A stretch of 64,000 nucleotides of DNA from Tidjanibacter sp. (lineage in GTDB: Bacteria; Bacteroidota; Bacteroidia; Bacteroidales; Rikenellaceae): contig JAFQNC010000025.1 in assembly GCA_017396085.1 (NCBI GenBank), positions 62,001 through 126,000 of the forward strand. Reading direction: 5' to 3'. This document shows, piece by piece, positions 1 to 7,756 of this stretch. Position numbers and translations under genes: made by a program. Under the pieces are notes generated by a model. It did no database searches. It was not told where the DNA came from and saw only the letters and a program-made list of their open reading frames with translations. Position 1 is the stretch's first letter, and each line of letters begins with the position of its first letter.

Positions 1-278
1 CAATGAATAACTGGGGTACTTATACCGCTGCTCAAAAATTCACCTTCTCTGGTGATGGTGTATGGCACCTTATCATCGACTTCAAGGCTAACGATGAGTT
101 TAAGGTACAGTTGAAAAACGGATGGGGTACAAGTTATGGCCACGGGCAAACCCAAGCAAACGTAGGTAAGAGTTTGTCAAGCGGAAGCGACAACTTTAAA
201 GTAAAGACTGCCGGCACTTACGAGATTTGGGTTATTCCTGCACACAGCGATGCACCTCTGTACATTCTCAAAAAGTAA
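1..278 (+). CDS. C-terminal fragment of a SusE/SusF-like starch-binding outer-membrane lipoprotein
   Basis: Only the last 92 or so codons lie in the window; the reading frame is open from the left edge (codons begin at base 3), so the ATG at base 3 is probably internal. The fragment reads as one beta-sandwich repeat: an F-G-D-G-V-W-H opening, a K-A-N-D-E-F-K-V strand, the motif N-G-W-G-T-S-Y-G, then a Y-E-I-W-V strand near the end. This pattern resembles the starch-binding modules at the C-terminus of SusE/SusF proteins, which sit on the cell surface next to SusC/SusD transporters. The assignment rests on this short stretch only, and another carbohydrate-binding lipoprotein is possible. A strong terminator follows at once, so this is the last gene of its operon. 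Confidence 0.5.
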   Translation, partial: MNNWGTYTAAQKFTFSGDGVWHLIIDFKANDEFKVQLKNGWGTSYGHGQTQANVGKSLSSGSDNFKVKTAGTYEIWVIPAHSDAPLYILKK

Positions 279-314
279 TCTCTCGGTGATTAGAAAATAA
301 TCTATCATAAGAGC

Positions 315-351
315 AAAACCGCTCGGCCGTATTCGGTCGGGCGGTTTTTTT
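315..351 (+). terminator. Rho-independent terminator after the starch-binding-like gene
   Basis: A 15-bp stem (315-329 with 334-348, two G-T wobbles) with a TATT loop, the right arm running into a T tract. It lies 37 bases after the stop codon. Confidence 0.85.
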
Positions 352-430
352 CACGTCTTGCCACGCCCACCACACGGTGGGCGGTTGGCATCAACCGATT
401 ATTGGGGGGAAGGGGCGGAGGGAGAGGAGG

Positions 431-482
431 GGCTTTAAGGACCTTAAGGGCTTTAAGGGCTTTAAGGGCCTTAAGGGCAACT
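431..482. repeat. Polypurine TTAAGG repeat block, copy 1
   Basis: Five degenerate units of about 9-10 bp, consensus CTTTAAGGGC / CCTTAAGGGC, ending in AACTGGGGG. The same unit recurs at 1151-1252, 4881-4918, 9465-9492, 19891-19932, 25080-25125, 31513-31556 and 60131-60176, always between genes. The rest of the 279-583 gap holds no recognisable gene. Confidence 0.85.
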
Positions 483-583
483 GGGGGAGCCCTAGAAAGT
501 TCGGAGAATCAAAAAAATCAGGCAAACATTTGGTGGAGAGTGGAAGTTTCGATAAATTTGCGAAACACCAACACCGCCAAGCA

Positions 584-1144
584 ATGGCTCAAAACAAAAC
601 ATTCCTCCCACAAAAAGGCAACTACAAGGGGCTCATAGTCTACCAAAAAGCCGAGTGCATCTACGACATAACCTACTACTTTGCACACCACTTCCTCACT
701 GCAGGCGACCGCACCATAGACCAAATGGTGCAGGCTGCACGCTCCGGTAAGCAGAATATCGCCGAGGGCTCTGCCGCAGCAACAACCTCCTCCGAAGCAG
801 AAATCAAACTAATCAACGTCGCCAAGGCAAGCCTGCAAGAACTCCTCGTGGACTACGAAGACTACCTCCGTGTGCGTGGCTTGGAACAGTGGAGCGAAGA
901 TGACGAGCGATACATACGCACACGCAACATCTGCAAAGAACACAACAACTCCAACTACTACCGAGCACAACTCCCCAATCGCTCGGCAGAAACAATCGCA
1001 AATATCGCTATAATCCTTATCTATCAAGCAGATTATCTCCTATTCCGTCTTCTTGAAAGACTCAAAGCCGATTTCTTACAAAATGGAGGAGTGCGAGAAC
1101 AAATGACACAAGCTCGCCTCTCCGCAAGAGAAAAAGGTCATTAA
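584..1144 (+). CDS. Four-helix-bundle protein with C-terminal suffix domain (S23/IVS-like)
   Basis: A 186-residue protein of the family first seen in intervening sequences of 23S rRNA genes and related to the Avd accessory proteins of diversity-generating retroelements. Visible family marks are the helical run after G-L-I-V-Y-Q-K-A, the D-Q-M-V-Q-A-A-R-S-G-K-Q-N-I-A-E-G segment (residues about 46-62), and the E-A-E-I-K-L-I-N-V-A-K-A-S-L-Q-E-L helix. It is longer than the common 115-125-residue form and carries an extra C-terminal segment, as in the four helix bundle suffix subfamily. The ATG at 584 is chosen because the in-frame sequence upstream (377-583) is only translated repeat. The gene lies between two direct blocks of the TTAAGG repeat. 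Function is unknown; RNA or nucleic-acid binding is inferred from relatives. Confidence 0.75.
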   Translation: MAQNKTFLPQKGNYKGLIVYQKAECIYDITYYFAHHFLTAGDRTIDQMVQAARSGKQNIAEGSAAATTSSEAEIKLINVAKASLQELLVDYEDYLRVRGLEQWSEDDERYIRTRNICKEHNNSNYYRAQLPNRSAETIANIAIILIYQADYLLFRLLERLKADFLQNGGVREQMTQARLSAREKGH

Positions 1145-1150
1145 AAGGGG

Positions 1151-1252
1151 GCTTTAAGGGCCTTAGGGGCCTTAGGGACTTTAGGGACCTTAGGGACCTT
1201 AAGGACCTTAGGGGCCTTAAGGGCCTTAAGGGCCTTAAGGGCTTTAAGGCCA
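1151..1252. repeat. Polypurine TTAAGG repeat block, copy 2
   Basis: About eleven units of CCTTAAGGGC / CTTTAGGGAC type in the same orientation as copy 1 and ending in the same AACTGGGGG motif. With copy 1 it brackets the four-helix-bundle gene as direct repeats. Confidence 0.85.
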
Positions 1253-1273
1253 ACTGGGGGCTACTGCCCATCG

Positions 1274-1304
1274 TTTGACGTTTGACAAAAAACTCCTATC
1301 TTTG
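1274..1304 (+). promoter_or_regulatory. Bacteroidetes-type promoter for the PHP gene
   Basis: TTTG at 1274-1277, a 19-bp spacer, then TATCTTTG at 1297-1304, matching the -33/-7 consensus of the Bacteroides primary sigma factor. The predicted start near 1310 gives a leader of about 32 nt before the ATG at 1342. Confidence 0.75.
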
Positions 1305-1341
1305 TAGGAGCGATTTATTCTTTCCAAAGCCTTAACCTATT

Positions 1342-2499
1342 ATGAAAAAGTTTTTACTATTGGTTGCCGCCGCAGGCATTTGCTTCTCTGCCGGTGCACA
1401 ACTCTATCGTCAGGACAGTGGCAATGTGGATATGTTGCGCCACACCGCCGAAAAAAAATCACAGCGCAGGGAGATTATCATCCCCAATGTCGAGGGCTAC
1501 AAGGTCTACAAAGCAGACCTCCACATCCACACCCTCTACTCCGATGGGCACGTCTTGCCCGAGTTGCGCGTGAGGGAAGCGTGGGCCGATGGACTCGACA
1601 TCATCGCCATCACCGACCACTTTGAAAATCGCAAATATGCCAACGATATGCTCTCTTTTCTCAAAGGCCACGTGCCCGAAGGAGAGAAGCACGAGAGGGG
1701 CGTGGTGAGCGACAAAATCGACTACAACCTACCGCACAACTCCTCCGTGTCGGCCGCCAAGCGACAAAACATTATGCTCATCAGGGGCATTGAACTTTCG
1801 CGCAACCCCTCCGAGTATGGACACTTCAACTGTCTTTTCACGACCGACAACAACACCATCAACGATGAGGACCCCGAAGTTGCCATACGCAACGCTCGAG
1901 CACAGGGCGCAATCATTATGCACAACCACCCCGGTTGGAGGCGCAAAAGCCTTGACACTCACGCCTTTGAGGACAGAATTTACAGCGAGGGGCTGATTGA
2001 CGGCATTGAGGTGATGAACAATGGCGAGTTCTACCCCAAGGCCATTGATAGGGCCAAAGAGTTGGGATTTTTCATCTCCTCCAACACCGACATCCACGGC
2101 ACCATTGCAGAGGTCTATCAGGGACAAATCCGCAACTTCACGATGATTATAGCCAACGAACTCACCGATGAGGCCATCCGTGAGGCCCTCCTTGACCACC
2201 GCACCGTGGCCTACTCCTATGGCACCATTGCGGGCGAGGAGAAGTGGCTGAGGCCACTCTTTGAGGCTTGCGTGGAGGTGGAGGTGTTGCGCACCAACGA
2301 GGATGGCTCACAGGTGGTTAGGCTTGTGAACAAGAGTTCGCTGCTCTTTGTGCTCAAAACCAAAGGCGGCCGCGAGAGCACCCTTGCGCCCTCGTCATCG
2401 GTGAACTTCACCCTGCGCCCCAAGGGCACCACCTTCACGGTGGAGAACGCTTGGTGCGGTGCCGAGCAGAAGCTCACCATCACCCTCCTACCTCGATAG
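1342..2499 (+). CDS. Exported PHP-domain phosphoesterase
   Basis: A 385-residue protein with an N-terminal signal peptide (K-K-F then a hydrophobic stretch, ending S-A-G-A-Q at about residue 20). The PHP metal-binding motifs are clear: D-L-H-I-H-T (59-64), I-T-D-H (90-93), the G-I-E-L-S segment near 155, H-N-H-P-G-W near 190 and N-T-D-I-H-G near 250. These residues hold a multinuclear metal centre that hydrolyses phosphoesters. Export suggests it acts in the periplasm or at the cell surface. Bacteroides relatives are annotated as PHP-domain phosphodiesterases; the substrate cannot be read from the sequence. The gene is monocistronic, with its own promoter and a terminator shared with the convergent ROK gene. 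Confidence 0.8.
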   Translation: MKKFLLLVAAAGICFSAGAQLYRQDSGNVDMLRHTAEKKSQRREIIIPNVEGYKVYKADLHIHTLYSDGHVLPELRVREAWADGLDIIAITDHFENRKYANDMLSFLKGHVPEGEKHERGVVSDKIDYNLPHNSSVSAAKRQNIMLIRGIELSRNPSEYGHFNCLFTTDNNTINDEDPEVAIRNARAQGAIIMHNHPGWRRKSLDTHAFEDRIYSEGLIDGIEVMNNGEFYPKAIDRAKELGFFISSNTDIHGTIAEVYQGQIRNFTMIIANELTDEAIREALLDHRTVAYSYGTIAGEEKWLRPLFEACVEVEVLRTNEDGSQVVRLVNKSSLLFVLKTKGGRESTLAPSSSVNFTLRPKGTTFTVENAWCGAEQKLTITLLPR

Positions 2500-2541
2500 G
2501 CAGGAGGGTGGCTCCGGACCGACCATTACACACCGACCATT

Positions 2542-2590
2542 ACACACACAAAGAGGGCTACCCGCATTGGGTAGCCCTCTTTGTGTGTGT
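2542..2590. terminator. Bidirectional terminator between convergent genes
   Basis: A perfect 22-bp inverted repeat (2542-2563 with 2569-2590) around a 5-nt loop. It lies between the converging PHP and ROK genes, with T-rich flanks inside the arms on both strands, so it can end transcription in either direction. Confidence 0.85.
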
Positions 2591-2599
2591 CCATTGCCA

Positions 2600-3643
2600 C
2601 TACTTATTCTGTGCAGCGATGGCGTTCAGAGCCAGTGCCGAAGCACCCAAAATGGCGGCATCCTCACCGAGTTTGGAGAACATCACCTTGGTGTCCTTCA
2701 TACTGGGGAGCATATACTTGTCGAGGTACTTCTTCAAGGGGTTCATCAGCAGGTCGCCTGCCTTGGTGGGACCACCAAAGAGGAACACAGCCTCGGGGCA
2801 GGTGATAGCCACAGCGGTGGAAACACCAATGGCCAGATAGTGGCCGGTGATGTCCCACACCTCCAAAGCCAACTTGTCGCCGGCAGCAGCAGCAATGCTG
2901 ACATCTTTGGCAGTGAGTTTCTCACGCTCAATCTTGCGGAGTACACTCGGAGTGGCGGTGTCGTCAATCAGGCGCAAAGCGGTGCGGCGGATACCGGTAG
3001 CCGAGCAGTAGGACTCCAAGCAACCACACTTGCCACAACCACAACTGCGACCATTGGGCTCCACAACAATGTGGCCCAACTCGCCGGCAAAACTATTGTG
3101 GCCATAGACAATGTCGCCATTGCTCACAAAACCACTACCCAAACCTGTGCCGAGAGTAATCTCCACGAGGTCTTTTTTCTTGAGCGACTTGCCACCACCA
3201 TAGTAGAGTTCGCCCAGAGCAGCAGCGTTGGCATCGTTGGTCATAGCGATGGCCTTCACTGCGGGATAGCGTTTCTTCAGCAAGCGTACAACCTCACAGC
3301 GGTTCTGTTTCTCGAAGTCGCCCAACACCTCTTTGGAGGGTTTGCTGCGGTCCTTCCAAGTGAGGTTGGCAGCGTTGATGATAGCACCCTTGAAGTAGTG
3401 TGCATTGGGAGCACCAATGCCGATACCTGCCACCACGCAATCCTCGGGAGCAGCCGCCAAGAGGTGGTCAATGGCTCCATAGAGCAGGTCCATATACTCG
3501 TCAAAGAATACGGGGCCCTCCTCGGAGGTTGAACGCTGTGTGTGGAAGTCGGTGCGTGCAAGGCAGTTACCCTCGCGGTCGATGAGGCCAAGAACGGTGT
3601 TGGTGCCACCAACATCAACACCAATGGTGAGTTGTTTTTTCAT
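2600..3643 (-). CDS. ROK-family sugar kinase (glucokinase-like)
   Basis: A 347-residue cytosolic kinase of the ROK family. The N-terminal phosphate-binding loop G-V-D-V-G-G-T-N lies at residues 8-15. The family zinc motif is present as C-G-C-G-K-C-G-C-L-E, preceded by G-E-L-G-H, whose His is also a zinc ligand. The L-G-T-G-L-G-S-G loop in the middle fits ATP and sugar binding. ROK proteins of this length without an N-terminal helix-turn-helix are usually glucose, mannose or N-acetylhexosamine kinases; the sugar is not determined here. The ATG at 3643 is chosen over in-frame codons upstream because it places the glycine loop at the usual distance and fits the promoter at 3689-3719. Confidence 0.85.
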   Translation of the reverse strand: MKKQLTIGVDVGGTNTVLGLIDREGNCLARTDFHTQRSTSEEGPVFFDEYMDLLYGAIDHLLAAAPEDCVVAGIGIGAPNAHYFKGAIINAANLTWKDRSKPSKEVLGDFEKQNRCEVVRLLKKRYPAVKAIAMTNDANAAALGELYYGGGKSLKKKDLVEITLGTGLGSGFVSNGDIVYGHNSFAGELGHIVVEPNGRSCGCGKCGCLESYCSATGIRRTALRLIDDTATPSVLRKIEREKLTAKDVSIAAAAGDKLALEVWDITGHYLAIGVSTAVAITCPEAVFLFGGPTKAGDLLMNPLKKYLDKYMLPSMKDTKVMFSKLGEDAAILGASALALNAIAAQNK

Positions 3644-3688
3644 TTCGATTACTATAGTTTTAAAGTATGTATATCCCAAAGGAGTGTT

Positions 3689-3719
3689 CAAAAGTATGTT
3701 ATTTTGCTGAAATCACAAA
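3689..3719 (-). promoter_or_regulatory. Promoter of the ROK kinase gene
   Basis: On the minus strand, TTTG (complement of 3716-3719), a 19-bp spacer, then TACTTTTG (complement of 3689-3696). This is an exact fit to TTTG-N19-TAnnTTTG and overlaps the oppositely directed promoter at 3703-3736. Confidence 0.7.
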
Positions 3720-3736
3720 GTAAAAACGTATATTTG
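3703..3736 (+). promoter_or_regulatory. Promoter of the polyprenyl synthase gene
   Basis: TTTG at 3703-3706, a 22-bp spacer and TATATTTG at 3729-3736, giving a short leader of roughly 17 nt before the ATG at 3758. Its -33 element lies inside the divergent ROK promoter. Confidence 0.65.
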
Positions 3737-3757
3737 CACAAAATATTCTCAAAAACT

Positions 3758-4732
3758 ATGTACACACTCTCCGAACTTCAAAAAGCAGTGGCGGACTATA
3801 TGAACCACCTCGATGTAGACGGCAACCCCCACAGCCTCTATGAACCCATCGCCTACTCCATCGGCGCAGGAGGTAAACGTCTGCGCCCAATGCTCACCGT
3901 GTTGGCCTGCAACATCTTCTCGGACAACGCCCTCTTGGCTCTGCCCGCAGCAGCCGCACTCGAAGTGTTCCACACCTTCACACTCCTCCACGATGACATT
4001 ATGGACAACGCCCCAACACGCAGAGGAAAACCCTCCGTCTATGGCAAGTGGGGCACCAATGCCGCCATCCTCTCCGGAGATGCAATGATGATTTACTCCT
4101 ACAAACTGCTCCAACAAACCCCCGTGGAGTTTCTGCCCGCCGTGCTGGGGTGCTTCAACTACACCGCAATGACCGTGTGCGAAGGCCAGCAGTGTGATAT
4201 GAGTTTCGAGAGCAGGGAAGACGTGTCGATGGAGGAGTATATGGATATGATTAACAAAAAGACTGCCGCACTGTTGGCAGGCTCCACCATAATTGGCGCC
4301 ATTCAGGGCGGTGCCGACCCCCAAAACCGACAGCACCTCTTTGTGTTTGCCACCGAACTCGGCCTCGCTTTCCAACTGCAAGACGACCTGCTGGATGCCT
4401 TCGGTACCGAGGCACAACTGGGCAAACCCATTGGTGGCGACATCCTTGAAGCCAAGAAGAGTTTTCTGCTCCTGACTGCACTGCAACGAGCCGATGGAGA
4501 GAGCCGCAAGCACCTGCTTAACTTGCTGCACGACAACACCATAGCCCCTGCCGAAAAGATTGCCGAAGTGTTGCGCATCTACAACCACTTGGGCGTGAGG
4601 GAGGTGGCCGAAACCGAAATAACCTCCCACTTCAACAAGGCAATGGAGGCGCTCGATGCCCTCGATGCCGAGCCCGAGCGTATCACCCCCCTACGAGAAC
4701 TCGCCCTCGGCCTGCTCGGCAGAAACAAATAA
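3758..4732 (+). CDS. Polyprenyl (trans-isoprenyl) diphosphate synthase
   Basis: A 324-residue member of the trans-isoprenyl diphosphate synthases, which condense isopentenyl diphosphate with an allylic diphosphate to build prenyl chains for quinones and other lipids. Both Asp-rich metal motifs are present: D-D-I-M-D at 79-83, followed by the usual R-R-G, and D-D-L-L-D near residue 212. The G-G-K-R-L-R-P substrate-binding motif is at 38-44. A Phe five residues before the first Asp motif suggests a C15-C20 product, but chain length cannot be fixed from sequence. The ATG at 3758 matches the family N-terminus and sits just after a promoter; upstream in-frame codons overlap the ROK gene. Confidence 0.88.
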   Translation: MYTLSELQKAVADYMNHLDVDGNPHSLYEPIAYSIGAGGKRLRPMLTVLACNIFSDNALLALPAAAALEVFHTFTLLHDDIMDNAPTRRGKPSVYGKWGTNAAILSGDAMMIYSYKLLQQTPVEFLPAVLGCFNYTAMTVCEGQQCDMSFESREDVSMEEYMDMINKKTAALLAGSTIIGAIQGGADPQNRQHLFVFATELGLAFQLQDDLLDAFGTEAQLGKPIGGDILEAKKSFLLLTALQRADGESRKHLLNLLHDNTIAPAEKIAEVLRIYNHLGVREVAETEITSHFNKAMEALDALDAEPERITPLRELALGLLGRNK

Positions 4733-4880
4733 CAGGCACCGCCTGTTTTGTGTAATGGGCGGAAAGGGCAAAAAGGGTAGAACGGGCGACTGGGACTACT
4801 GGGAAGGATAGGAAGAATGGGAAGAATAGACTATCACTCCTACCACCCATAGCAAGCCCAGAAGACTTAGAAGACCCAAA

Positions 4881-4918
4881 AAGCCTTAAAGACCTTAAAG
4901 CCCTTAAAGTCCTTAAGG
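4881..4918. repeat. Polypurine TTAAGG repeat block, copy 3
   Basis: Four units of the form CCTTAAAGAC / CCTTAAAGCC, ending CCTTAAGG. Confidence 0.8.
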
Positions 4919-5000
4919 TAGACAGTTTTCAGTAGACAATGGGCGGTAGGGGGCCGCAGGAGAGTTGTGTTGGGGGCTCTCCGCAGGAGAGTCCGCCACG

Positions 5001-5052
5001 CAAAGCAAACAGCACACTCTCAAACTTGTTTGAAGAGGGGGTGTTTGCTTTG
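5001..5052. repeat. Structured dispersed repeat, copy A
   Basis: The outer arms CAAAGCAAAC (5001-5010) and GTTTGCTTTG (5043-5052) pair perfectly around a partly paired interior with the apex TCAAACTTGTTTGA. Copy B at 9552-9609 has the same apex but a different outer stem that also pairs. Confidence 0.75.
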
Positions 5053-5084
5053 TGGGGCGAAAGGTCTGCAAAGACCCAACACAA

Positions 5085-5311
5085 CGGCCCAAGGCCGACT
5101 TGTGCAGAGAATAGGCAGGAACCCATACCAAGGTCAGGAAGCCCGAAGTGGATGGGACTACACTAAAAGTTTTTGGTTCCGCTTTTTACAACGGCCTAAG
5201 GCCGATTTGTGTAGAGGAAAGGCAGGAACCCATCCCAACGACACAAAGCACCGTGAGGATGGGACTACACTAAAAGTTTTTGGGCGACTTTTTACAAAAA
5301 GTCGCAAAAGA
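5085..5311. repeat. Two tandem copies of an approximately 100-bp dispersed repeat
   Basis: Copy 1 (5085-5190) and copy 2 (5192-5311) each begin CGGCC(C/T)AAGGCCGA, continue through TTGTG(C/T)AGAG, AGGCAGGAACCCAT and ATGGGACTACACTAAAAG, and reach a TTTTTGG segment. A third copy is at 9643-9757. Copies 2 and 3 end in a GCGACTTTTT...AAAAGTCGC palindrome. Confidence 0.85.
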
Positions 5312-5326
5312 AAAAAGCAACAAAAC

Positions 5327-5347
5327 AACTCAGGCGGGGCCTGAGTT
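5327..5347. promoter_or_regulatory. Short hairpin just upstream of the U32 start codon
   Basis: AACTCAGGC (5327-5335) pairs with GCCTGAGTT (5339-5347) around GGG, 15 nt before the ATG at 5363. A related hairpin lies 24 nt before the rbfA start at 25162-25177. It may be a repeat end or a translational element; the role is not shown. Confidence 0.5.
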
Positions 5348-5362
5348 AGAGAAGAAGAGATT

Positions 5363-6610
5363 ATGAGGAGAGAAGAGATAGAGATAATGGCTCCGTGTGG
5401 GAGTTACGAGTCGTTGCACGCAGCGATTAACGCAGGTGCTGATTCCATCTATTTTGGTGTGGGTCAGTTGAATATGCGTTCTGCCTCGGCGGCCAACTTC
5501 ACCCTTGACGACTTGGCGAAAATTGTTGCCACAGCCCACGCCCACGGGGTGAAGGCCTACCTTACGGTGAACACTGTGGTCTATGAGGAGGAGATTGACA
5601 CCCTGCACAGGTTGTTGGATAGGGCTGCTGCCGAGAAGGTTGATGCGGTGATTGTGAGCGACCAAGCAGCGATTTTGTATGCTCGCAGTGTGGGCTTGGA
5701 GGTACACATCTCCACCCAGTTGAGCATTAGCAACTCCGAGACGGTGAAGTTCTACTCGCAGTGGGCCGATACGGTTGTGTTGGCCAGAGAGTTGTCGTTG
5801 GAGCAGGTGGCGAGCGTGAGCAGGCGCATTGAGGAGGAGAACATTTGCGGCCCGAATGGAGAGAGGGTTAAGATTGAGATGTTTGCCCACGGAGCACTAT
5901 GTATGAGCGTGAGTGGCAAGTGTTTTCTGTCGCTCCACGCCACGGGTTGCTCGGCCAATAGGGGGGCTTGCAGGCAGATTTGCCGCCACGCCTACACCCT
6001 TGTGGATAGGGATACGGGCGAGGAGTTGCACACCGATGGCCCCTACCTGCTGTCGCCCAAGGACCTCTGCACCATCGACTTCCTCGACCGCTTTGTGGAG
6101 GCGGGCGTGAGGGTGCTCAAGATTGAGGGCAGGGCCCGACCTGCGGAGTATGTAAAGAGGGTTGTGGAGTGCTACGACAGGGCACTGAGGGCCATTGAGC
6201 ACGGCTCGTTCACACCCGAGAGGGTTGCCAAGTGGAAGGAGGAACTTTCTACTGTGTTCAACCGAGGTTATTGGGGCGGCTACTACCTCAACTCGCCAGT
6301 GGTGGAGTTGAGCAAAAACTATGGCAGTTCGGCCAGTGTGAGGAAGGTCTACGTTGGGCGCATCACCAATGTGTTCAAGAAGGCGAAGGTGGGCGAAATT
6401 TTGGTGGAGGCCTCTCCGCTGGAGTTGGGGCGCAAGGTGCTCATCACGGGCGAAACCACTGGTGCTGTGGAGTTTAAGCCCGAGCAGATATGGGTGGATG
6501 AACACCCCGTGGAGGTGGCCCTGCAAGGTAGGAAGTGTTCGGTGAAACTGCCGCAACAGATTCACCGTGGCGACCGACTTTATAAGTATGTGCCCGCCGA
6601 GGAGGTGTAG
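5363..6610 (+). CDS. Peptidase U32-family protein (TrhP-like)
   Basis: A 415-residue cytosolic protein of the U32 family. It opens M-A-P-C-G-S-Y-E and D-S-I-Y-F-G-V-G, the start of the TIM-barrel-like domain. Five Cys residues cluster at 180, 187, 196, 203 and 207 (G-A-L-C-M-S-V-S-G-K-C then C-S-A-N-R-G-A-C-R-Q-I-C), as in family members that bind an iron-sulfur cluster. G-R-A-R-P-A-E-Y-V follows at about residue 255, then a C-terminal small beta domain. Characterised relatives (TrhP/YegQ, RlhA) hydroxylate tRNA or rRNA uridine or cytidine rather than cleave peptides, so RNA modification is the best inference. It is monocistronic, in a repeat-rich setting. Confidence 0.85.
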   Translation: MRREEIEIMAPCGSYESLHAAINAGADSIYFGVGQLNMRSASAANFTLDDLAKIVATAHAHGVKAYLTVNTVVYEEEIDTLHRLLDRAAAEKVDAVIVSDQAAILYARSVGLEVHISTQLSISNSETVKFYSQWADTVVLARELSLEQVASVSRRIEEENICGPNGERVKIEMFAHGALCMSVSGKCFLSLHATGCSANRGACRQICRHAYTLVDRDTGEELHTDGPYLLSPKDLCTIDFLDRFVEAGVRVLKIEGRARPAEYVKRVVECYDRALRAIEHGSFTPERVAKWKEELSTVFNRGYWGGYYLNSPVVELSKNYGSSASVRKVYVGRITNVFKKAKVGEILVEASPLELGRKVLITGETTGAVEFKPEQIWVDEHPVEVALQGRKCSVKLPQQIHRGDRLYKYVPAEEV

Positions 6611-6793
6611 GGACACCGCCAACGCACACAAGGCGAAGGCGAGGGGTTGTGCATAAGATTTGACTGCGGATGGCGAGCGACACACTCTCTGTCCGCTTTC
6701 ATTTTGTAAGCAACAAGCGAGGGGAGCGATTTTTTTGTGGCCAGAAAAACAAAGTTTTTATTGGTAAGAGGGTATATTATTCGAAAAAATAAA

Positions 6794-6801
6794 TATCTTT
6801 G
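6794..6801 (+). promoter_or_regulatory. -7 element of the ExbB operon promoter
   Basis: TATCTTTG, a perfect -7 element, with no clear TTTG at the expected -33 distance. It implies a leader of about 100 nt before the ATG at 6907. The rest of 6611-6793 holds nothing recognisable. Confidence 0.6.
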
Positions 6802-6906
6802 TAGCGTAGTTTGCCCTTTTTGTGGGGCAGCAACAAGAGATGCAGAAGCAAAACAAAACAAAACTAACAACAAATAACACGTTTAATTAATTCCAAATTC
6901 AAAGTT

Positions 6907-7716
6907 ATGAAAAAACTTTTTATGATTTTGTCGGTTGTTGGCGTTATGAGCCTTGCAACCGTTAACGTTTACGCACAGGAGCCCGAAGTTGCTGCTACCG
7001 AGCAGGTTGCAGAGGAGGCAGTAGAGGCTGAGGCTACCGAGGCTGAGGTCCCTGCAATTGACGAGGAGACCGAGATTGCCGGCACTCCCTTCCACCAAGC
7101 CATCAAACAGAAAGTTATTGAGGGTGGTGTTCTTTGGATGACTCCCGTGTTGCTCTGCTTGATTATCGGTTTGGCAGTCTGCATCGAGCGTATTCTCTAT
7201 CTCTCGTTCTCGAAAATCAACACCAAGAAATTTATTGCACAGTTTGAGGAGGCTCTCAACAACGGTGGCGTTGAGGCAGCAAAAGAGGTTGCTCGCAGCA
7301 CCAAGGGTCCCGTAGCCAGCATCTTCTATCAGGGCGCACTCCGCTACAACGAGGGTCTTGACGTGGTTGAGAAGACCGTTGCATCGTATGGTTCGGTACA
7401 GAATGGTTTGATGGAGAGTGGTTTGAGCTGGATTAGCCTTTTCATCGCAATCAGCCCTTCGTTGGGTTTTATGGGTACTGTAGTAGGTATGATTGAGGCA
7501 TTCGACCAGATTCAGGCTGCAGGTGAGGTATCGGCTACCCTCGTGGCAGGTGGTATCAAAGTGGCTCTGTTGACCACTCTGGCAGGTCTTATCGCTGCTG
7601 TTATTCTTCAGTTGTTCTACAACTACATCCTCAACAAGATCGACTCGGCAGTTGTTGAGTTGGAGGACACTTCTATCACCTTGGTTGATATTCTGACCGA
7701 TTACAGCAAGAAATAA
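6907..7716 (+). CDS. exbB: MotA/TolQ/ExbB proton-channel protein
   Basis: A 269-residue inner-membrane protein that with ExbD harvests the proton gradient to energise TonB-type outer-membrane transport or a Tol-like system. It begins with a signal-peptide-like segment ending Y-A-Q, then an acidic Ala/Glu/Thr-rich stretch (about 25-60). Three membrane segments follow: near 80-100 (V-L-L-C-L-I-I-G-L-A-V-C), 170-195 (S-L-F-I-A-I-S-P-S-L-G-F-M-G-T-V-V-G-M) and 215-245. The G-F-x-G-T-V-x-G-M-I motif is diagnostic of the ExbB/TolQ channel domain. It is first in a four-gene operon with a small membrane protein and two ExbD proteins, a common Bacteroidetes arrangement. Confidence 0.9.
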   Translation: MKKLFMILSVVGVMSLATVNVYAQEPEVAATEQVAEEAVEAEATEAEVPAIDEETEIAGTPFHQAIKQKVIEGGVLWMTPVLLCLIIGLAVCIERILYLSFSKINTKKFIAQFEEALNNGGVEAAKEVARSTKGPVASIFYQGALRYNEGLDVVEKTVASYGSVQNGLMESGLSWISLFIAISPSLGFMGTVVGMIEAFDQIQAAGEVSATLVAGGIKVALLTTLAGLIAAVILQLFYNYILNKIDSAVVELEDTSITLVDILTDYSKK

Positions 7717-7756
7717 GCAGCCCCATTCATTAACTAAACTAAAAGGATTATAGACT

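Larger units (their letters stand above)
4733..5362. other. 630-bp intergenic region made of dispersed repeats
   Basis: No credible gene. In order it holds a CAGGCACCGCCTG palindrome just after the prenyl synthase stop, G-rich GGGAAGGATAGG-type sequence, TTAAGG units (4881-4918), a long hairpin with a CAAACTTGTTTG apex (about 4996-5055), two direct copies of a 100-bp repeat (5085-5185 and 5192-5311), and a short hairpin just before the U32 start. Large parts are repeated at 9370-9770. Confidence 0.8.

Noticed and set aside
377..583. In-frame upstream extension of the four-helix-bundle gene
   Set aside because: It translates only the TTAAGG repeat and G-rich intergenic sequence; the family N-terminus starts after the ATG at 584.
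431..1252. CRISPR array
   Set aside because: Units are 9-10 bp, contiguous and without unique spacers; no cas genes nearby.
5284..5305. GCGACTTTTT..AAAAGTCGC palindrome as a Rho-independent terminator
   Set aside because: Neither strand has a T run after the stem, the loop is very small, and it is part of a dispersed repeat (also at 9736-9757).
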